NCBI GenBank assembly: GCA_012027055.1 | Contig: VEPF01000188.1 | Coordinates: forward strand, 1 to 9,134 | Direction of reading: 5' to 3' | Source of the DNA: Gemmatimonadota bacterium | GTDB taxonomy: Bacteria; Gemmatimonadota; Gemmatimonadetes; Longimicrobiales; RSA9 | DNA length: 9,134 nucleotides | In this document: positions 6,766 through 9,134 of the stretch, in pieces | Position numbering within the stretch: position 1 is the first letter of the stretch | How the letters are laid out: the number at the start of each line of letters is the position of its first letter | Made by a program: the position numbers and the translations under genes | Notes under the pieces: generated by a model | The model's database searches: none | What the model saw: the letters and a program-made list of their open reading frames with translations, nothing else | What the model was told of the DNA's origin: nothing

Positions 6766-7905
6766 CTAGCCCTGGTTCTTGGCGAGTGCGACCGCCTGCT
6801 GGACCACCTCGTCCATGGACGTCGTCGCACTGAGGCCCGCGCCGGCGAGGATCCGCAGCGCCTCCGCCTCGTTCGTGCCCGTGAGCCGGATCACCAGCGG
6901 TACCGGGATGTGGATCCGGCGAGTGGCCTCGACAATGCCGTTGGCCACGTCATCGCAGCGGGTGATCCCGCCGAAGATGTTGAAGCAGATGACCTTGACG
7001 TTCGGGTCGGTGGTGATGATGCGCAGCGCATTCACCACCTTCTCGGGATTGGACGAGCCGCCGATGTCCAGGAAGTTGGCCGGCTCGCCACCGTAGTACT
7101 TGATGAGGTCCATGGTGGCCATGGCCAGTCCGGCGCCGTTCACCACGTTGCCGATGTCGCCATCGAGCTTGATGAACGTGAGCCCCGCCTCGCGAGCCAG
7201 GGTCTCGGCGGGCGGCTCGGCGGAGGTATCGCGCAGTGCCGCGATGTCCGGCCGGCGATCGAGCTCGTTGTCGTCGATGTTCATTTTCGCGTCGAGCGCC
7301 TTGACCTCGCCGGTTCCGTTCGTGACCAGCGGATTGATCTCGGCCAGGGAAGCTCCGGCGGCGACGAAGGCGGCGTAGAGTTGCTGCAGGATGCGGGCGC
7401 AAGCGCGCTGCTGCTTGAGATCGTCGTACAGCGCGGTGGCGAGCTGGTAAGCCTGGAAGGAGAGCAGGCCGAAGCGCGGATCGACGGCCAGCCGCCGGAT
7501 CGCGCCGGGATTGCGCGCGGCCACCTCTTCGATGTCCACGCCGCCTTCCCGGCTGACCATGAAGACCGGGCGCTTGCTGGCGCGGTCGACGATGATCCCG
7601 ACGTACGCCTCCGAGGCGATGTCTTCGGCCGGCGCGACCAGCACCTGCCGCACGGTCAGCCCTTTGATCATCATCCCCAGGATGGCCTCGGCCTTGAGCC
7701 TGGCTTCGGCCGGCGAGCCGGCCAGTTTGACGCCGCCGGCCTTCCCCCGACCACCGGCATGCACCTGGGCCTTGATGACCACCGTGCCGCCGAAGCCGGC
7801 AGCGATCCGCTCCGCCTCAGCCGGCGTGGTCGCCACCTCGCCAGGGGGCACGGGGATGCCGTGCGCGCGCAGCAGCTGGCGTGCCTGGTACTCGTGGATG
7901 TTCAT
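6766..7905 (-). CDS. sucC: Succinyl-CoA synthetase beta subunit
   Basis: Beta subunit of succinyl-CoA synthetase, carrying the nucleotide-binding ATP-grasp domain and the C-terminal CoA-ligase domain. The 379-residue product begins with the family signature MNIHEYQARQLL, then VIKAQVHAGGRGKAGGV (43-59). Metal-binding Glu189 and Asn191 in AEINPLV and Asp205 follow, then DGDIGNVVNGAGLAMATMD (248-266), LDIGGSSNPEKV (279-290; the third Gly of the common IGGG is Ser here) and FNIFGGITRCDDVANGI (308-324). GAGGGG just before the ATG is a clear ribosome site. The TAG stop follows a normal C-terminal end. ATP versus GTP preference cannot be read reliably. Probable first gene of a sucC-sucD-EIIA/CBS-ndk operon. 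Confidence 0.97.
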   Translation of the reverse strand: MNIHEYQARQLLRAHGIPVPPGEVATTPAEAERIAAGFGGTVVIKAQVHAGGRGKAGGVKLAGSPAEARLKAEAILGMMIKGLTVRQVLVAPAEDIASEAYVGIIVDRASKRPVFMVSREGGVDIEEVAARNPGAIRRLAVDPRFGLLSFQAYQLATALYDDLKQQRACARILQQLYAAFVAAGASLAEINPLVTNGTGEVKALDAKMNIDDNELDRRPDIAALRDTSAEPPAETLAREAGLTFIKLDGDIGNVVNGAGLAMATMDLIKYYGGEPANFLDIGGSSNPEKVVNALRIITTDPNVKVICFNIFGGITRCDDVANGIVEATRRIHIPVPLVIRLTGTNEAEALRILAGAGLSATTSMDEVVQQAVALAKNQG

Positions 7906-7922
7906 CCCTGCCCCTCAGTCCC

Positions 7923-7943
7923 GCCGGTCACCGCCGTACCGGC
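7923..7943 (-). repeat. Inverted repeat in the sucC leader
   Basis: GCCGGT (7923-7928) and ACCGGC (7938-7943) can pair around a nine-base loop, ending 17 bases before the sucC ATG and just upstream of its ribosome site. It may be leader structure or chance in GC-rich DNA. Confidence 0.3.
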
Positions 7944-7954
7944 CTGCATTGGGT

Positions 7955-7981
7955 ACGCACCCGGCGACGCGCCGGGTGTGT
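7955..7981 (-). terminator. Strong hairpin between arcC and sucC, possible arcC terminator
   Basis: CACCCGGCG (7958-7966) pairs perfectly with CGCCGGGTG (7970-7978) around a three-base loop, and three more pairs (one a G-T wobble) extend the stem. It starts 17 bases after the arcC TGA. No U run follows on the minus strand, so a classical terminator is doubtful, though the stem is the strongest seen in the window. Confidence 0.4.
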
Positions 7982-7998
7982 CATCGTTCGGTTCCACC

Positions 7999-8958
7999 TC
8001 AAGCGTGCAACACCGTTCCCGCCTCGCCCCGCACGGCTTCGAGGCCATGATCGAGCCGGGCCACGTGGGCGAAGCGGCCGCCCGCGCGCAGGAAGGCCAG
8101 GGCGGCCTCGATCTTCGGGCCCATCGACCCCGCGCCGAATTCCCCGGCCTCCAGCATCGCCTCGGCCTGTGCCGCCGTCAGTTCCCCGAGCAGCTCCTGG
8201 GCGGGCGTGCCGTAGCCGCGATACGCCCCATCGACGTTGGTCAGGATGAGCAGCGTTTCGGCGCCGATGGCCGCACCGAGCACCGCGGCCGCACGATCCT
8301 TGTCGATCACCGCATCGACGCCCTCGAGGCGGAGCACCGGATCGCGATAGACGGGCGTACCGCCCCCGCCCAGGCAGATGACGATCACGCCCTGATCGAC
8401 GAGCTGCCTGATGATGCCCGCTTCCACGATCCCGGTGGGGATCGGCGAGGGCACCACGCGGTGCCAGCCGCCGGGGGTCATCCGGCTGGTCCACCCCAGC
8501 TCCTGCTTCAACACCTCGGCCTGGGCCGCATCCATGGACCGTCCCACCGGCTTGGTGGGCTCCGACCGCGCGTCCTCCGGATCGACCAGCACCTGCGCGA
8601 TCAGGGTCACCACCTGCCGATCGATGCCGGCGCGTTCCAAGGCGTTCTGCAGCGATTGCTGGATCATGTAGCCGATCCAGCCCGCGGTGCCGGCCACCAG
8701 CACACCCAGCGGCAACGGCGGCATCTCGGCGCGCGCCAGCTCGTTGCGGAGCAGCTCATCGCCGATCTGCGGGCCGTTGCCGTGGACCACGGCGATACGC
8801 CAGCCGTCGCGGGCGAGGGCGACGATCGCACCCAGGCTTTCCCGGGTGTGCGCGACCTGCTGGTGGATGTCGCCGCGCTCGCTTTCCGGCTGCAGCGCGT
8901 TGCCGCCCAGCGCCACAATGATGGTCTGTTCTGTCATCGTATCGGCCCGCGCGCTCAT
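7999..8958 (-). CDS. arcC: Carbamate kinase
   Basis: Amino-acid kinase fold enzyme that reversibly makes ATP and carbamate from carbamoyl phosphate and ADP, usually the last step of arginine deiminase, agmatine or allantoin breakdown. The 319-residue product has all family motifs: IIVALGGNAL (13-22), VVHGNGPQIGDE (57-68), AGTAGWIGYMIQQ (89-101), PTKPVG (134-139), CLGGGGTPVY (195-204), VIDKDRAAAVL (217-227), LILTNVDGAY (237-246) and AGSMGPKIEAA (276-286). The ATG at 8958 was chosen over one seven codons later because a strong purine-rich site (GGGGGAGGGG) precedes it. No arginine deiminase or ornithine transcarbamylase gene is visible next to it, so the source of carbamoyl phosphate is unknown. 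It lies 34 bp after the upstream gene. Confidence 0.93.
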   Translation of the reverse strand: MSARADTMTEQTIIVALGGNALQPESERGDIHQQVAHTRESLGAIVALARDGWRIAVVHGNGPQIGDELLRNELARAEMPPLPLGVLVAGTAGWIGYMIQQSLQNALERAGIDRQVVTLIAQVLVDPEDARSEPTKPVGRSMDAAQAEVLKQELGWTSRMTPGGWHRVVPSPIPTGIVEAGIIRQLVDQGVIVICLGGGGTPVYRDPVLRLEGVDAVIDKDRAAAVLGAAIGAETLLILTNVDGAYRGYGTPAQELLGELTAAQAEAMLEAGEFGAGSMGPKIEAALAFLRAGGRFAHVARLDHGLEAVRGEAGTVLHA

Positions 8959-8992
8959 ATGCCCCCACCCCTCCCCCGCGGCATCGCGCGTT

Positions 8993-9134
8993 CTAGCGCG
9001 CCTGCGCCGCGCGCGCGAGCACCTCTCGCAGGCGCGTCCAGGCCGCCCCGAACCCGGCGTAATCGCCCTGGCGCAGGCGCTCCTGTGCGAGGGCGTAGAG
9101 CTGCAGCGCCTCCGTCGGCCAGTTCGCCTGGGGG
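8993..9134 (-). CDS. C-terminal fragment of a probable UPF0182 (COG1615) membrane protein
   Basis: Only the last 46 codons before a TAG are in the window; the start lies beyond the right edge. The fragment contains EALQLYALAQERLRQGDYAG, then FGAAWTRLREVLARAAQAR. This resembles the short helical tail of UPF0182 proteins, which typically reads as L-Y-x-x-A-Q-x-A-L-R-x-G-D-W-x-x-Y-G before a final leucine-rich helix. Full-length members are large (about 900 residues) with N-terminal membrane segments, and their function is unknown. No membrane segment is present in this piece. The assignment rests on a short motif and could be another helical repeat or tail domain. The frame is open to the window edge. 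Confidence 0.55.
   Translation of the reverse strand, partial: PQANWPTEALQLYALAQERLRQGDYAGFGAAWTRLREVLARAAQAR

Noticed and set aside
8917..8937. Internal ATG of arcC at 8937 as true start
   Set aside because: It would begin right at the conserved N terminus and is possible, but the strong G-rich ribosome site is placed for the ATG at 8958.

Overview
The window is a densely packed, G+C-rich (by eye roughly two thirds G+C) bacterial chromosome segment. Every supported gene is on the minus strand, so transcription runs from the right edge to the left. Stop codons are TGA (seven genes) or TAG (four genes); no gene ends in TAA. The gene order and the style of the SucC, FabH, PlsX and YceD proteins most resemble Gemmatimonadota or a similar high-GC Gram-negative lineage. 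That placement rests on memory of such genomes, not on a search.

Layout in transcription order: (1) 9134-8993, the C-terminal end of a probable UPF0182 (COG1615) membrane protein; (2) carbamate kinase, arcC; (3) a 93-bp gap with two GC-rich hairpins; (4) sucC and sucD, succinyl-CoA synthetase beta and alpha; (5) a PTS EIIA domain fused to two CBS domains; (6) ndk, nucleoside diphosphate kinase; (7) a 167-bp gap, the longest in the window, with a terminator-like hairpin and a credible promoter; (8) the lipid and ribosome cluster yceD (DUF177), rpmF, plsX, fabH, fabD, fabG, which runs off the left edge and probably continues to acpP and fabF. No stretch longer than 300 bp lacks a gene. No RNA genes, mobile elements or CRISPR arrays were seen.

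The first block centres on phosphoryl transfer: carbamate kinase, succinyl-CoA synthetase and NDK make or exchange NTPs, and an EIIA-CBS protein could sense phosphorylation state or adenylate charge. The second block couples ribosome parts (L32 and the 23S rRNA-associated YceD) to the start of phospholipid synthesis (PlsX) and of type II fatty acid synthesis (FabH, FabD, FabG). ATGA overlaps and an overlapping GTG start suggest tight translational coupling.

The main surprise is two broken genes. fabG has an in-frame TAG at codon 164 and ndk has one at codon 111. Both interrupt otherwise well-preserved reading frames at positions where relatives carry, or may carry, lysine. TAG also ends fabH, rpmF, sucC and the UPF0182 gene, so it is not simply reassigned. 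In ndk the catalytic histidine motif just after the TAG is also lost, and the changes look like a tight run of purine-to-pyrimidine substitutions. Sequencing or assembly error, recent pseudogenisation, or partial amber suppression are all possible; the sequence alone cannot choose.
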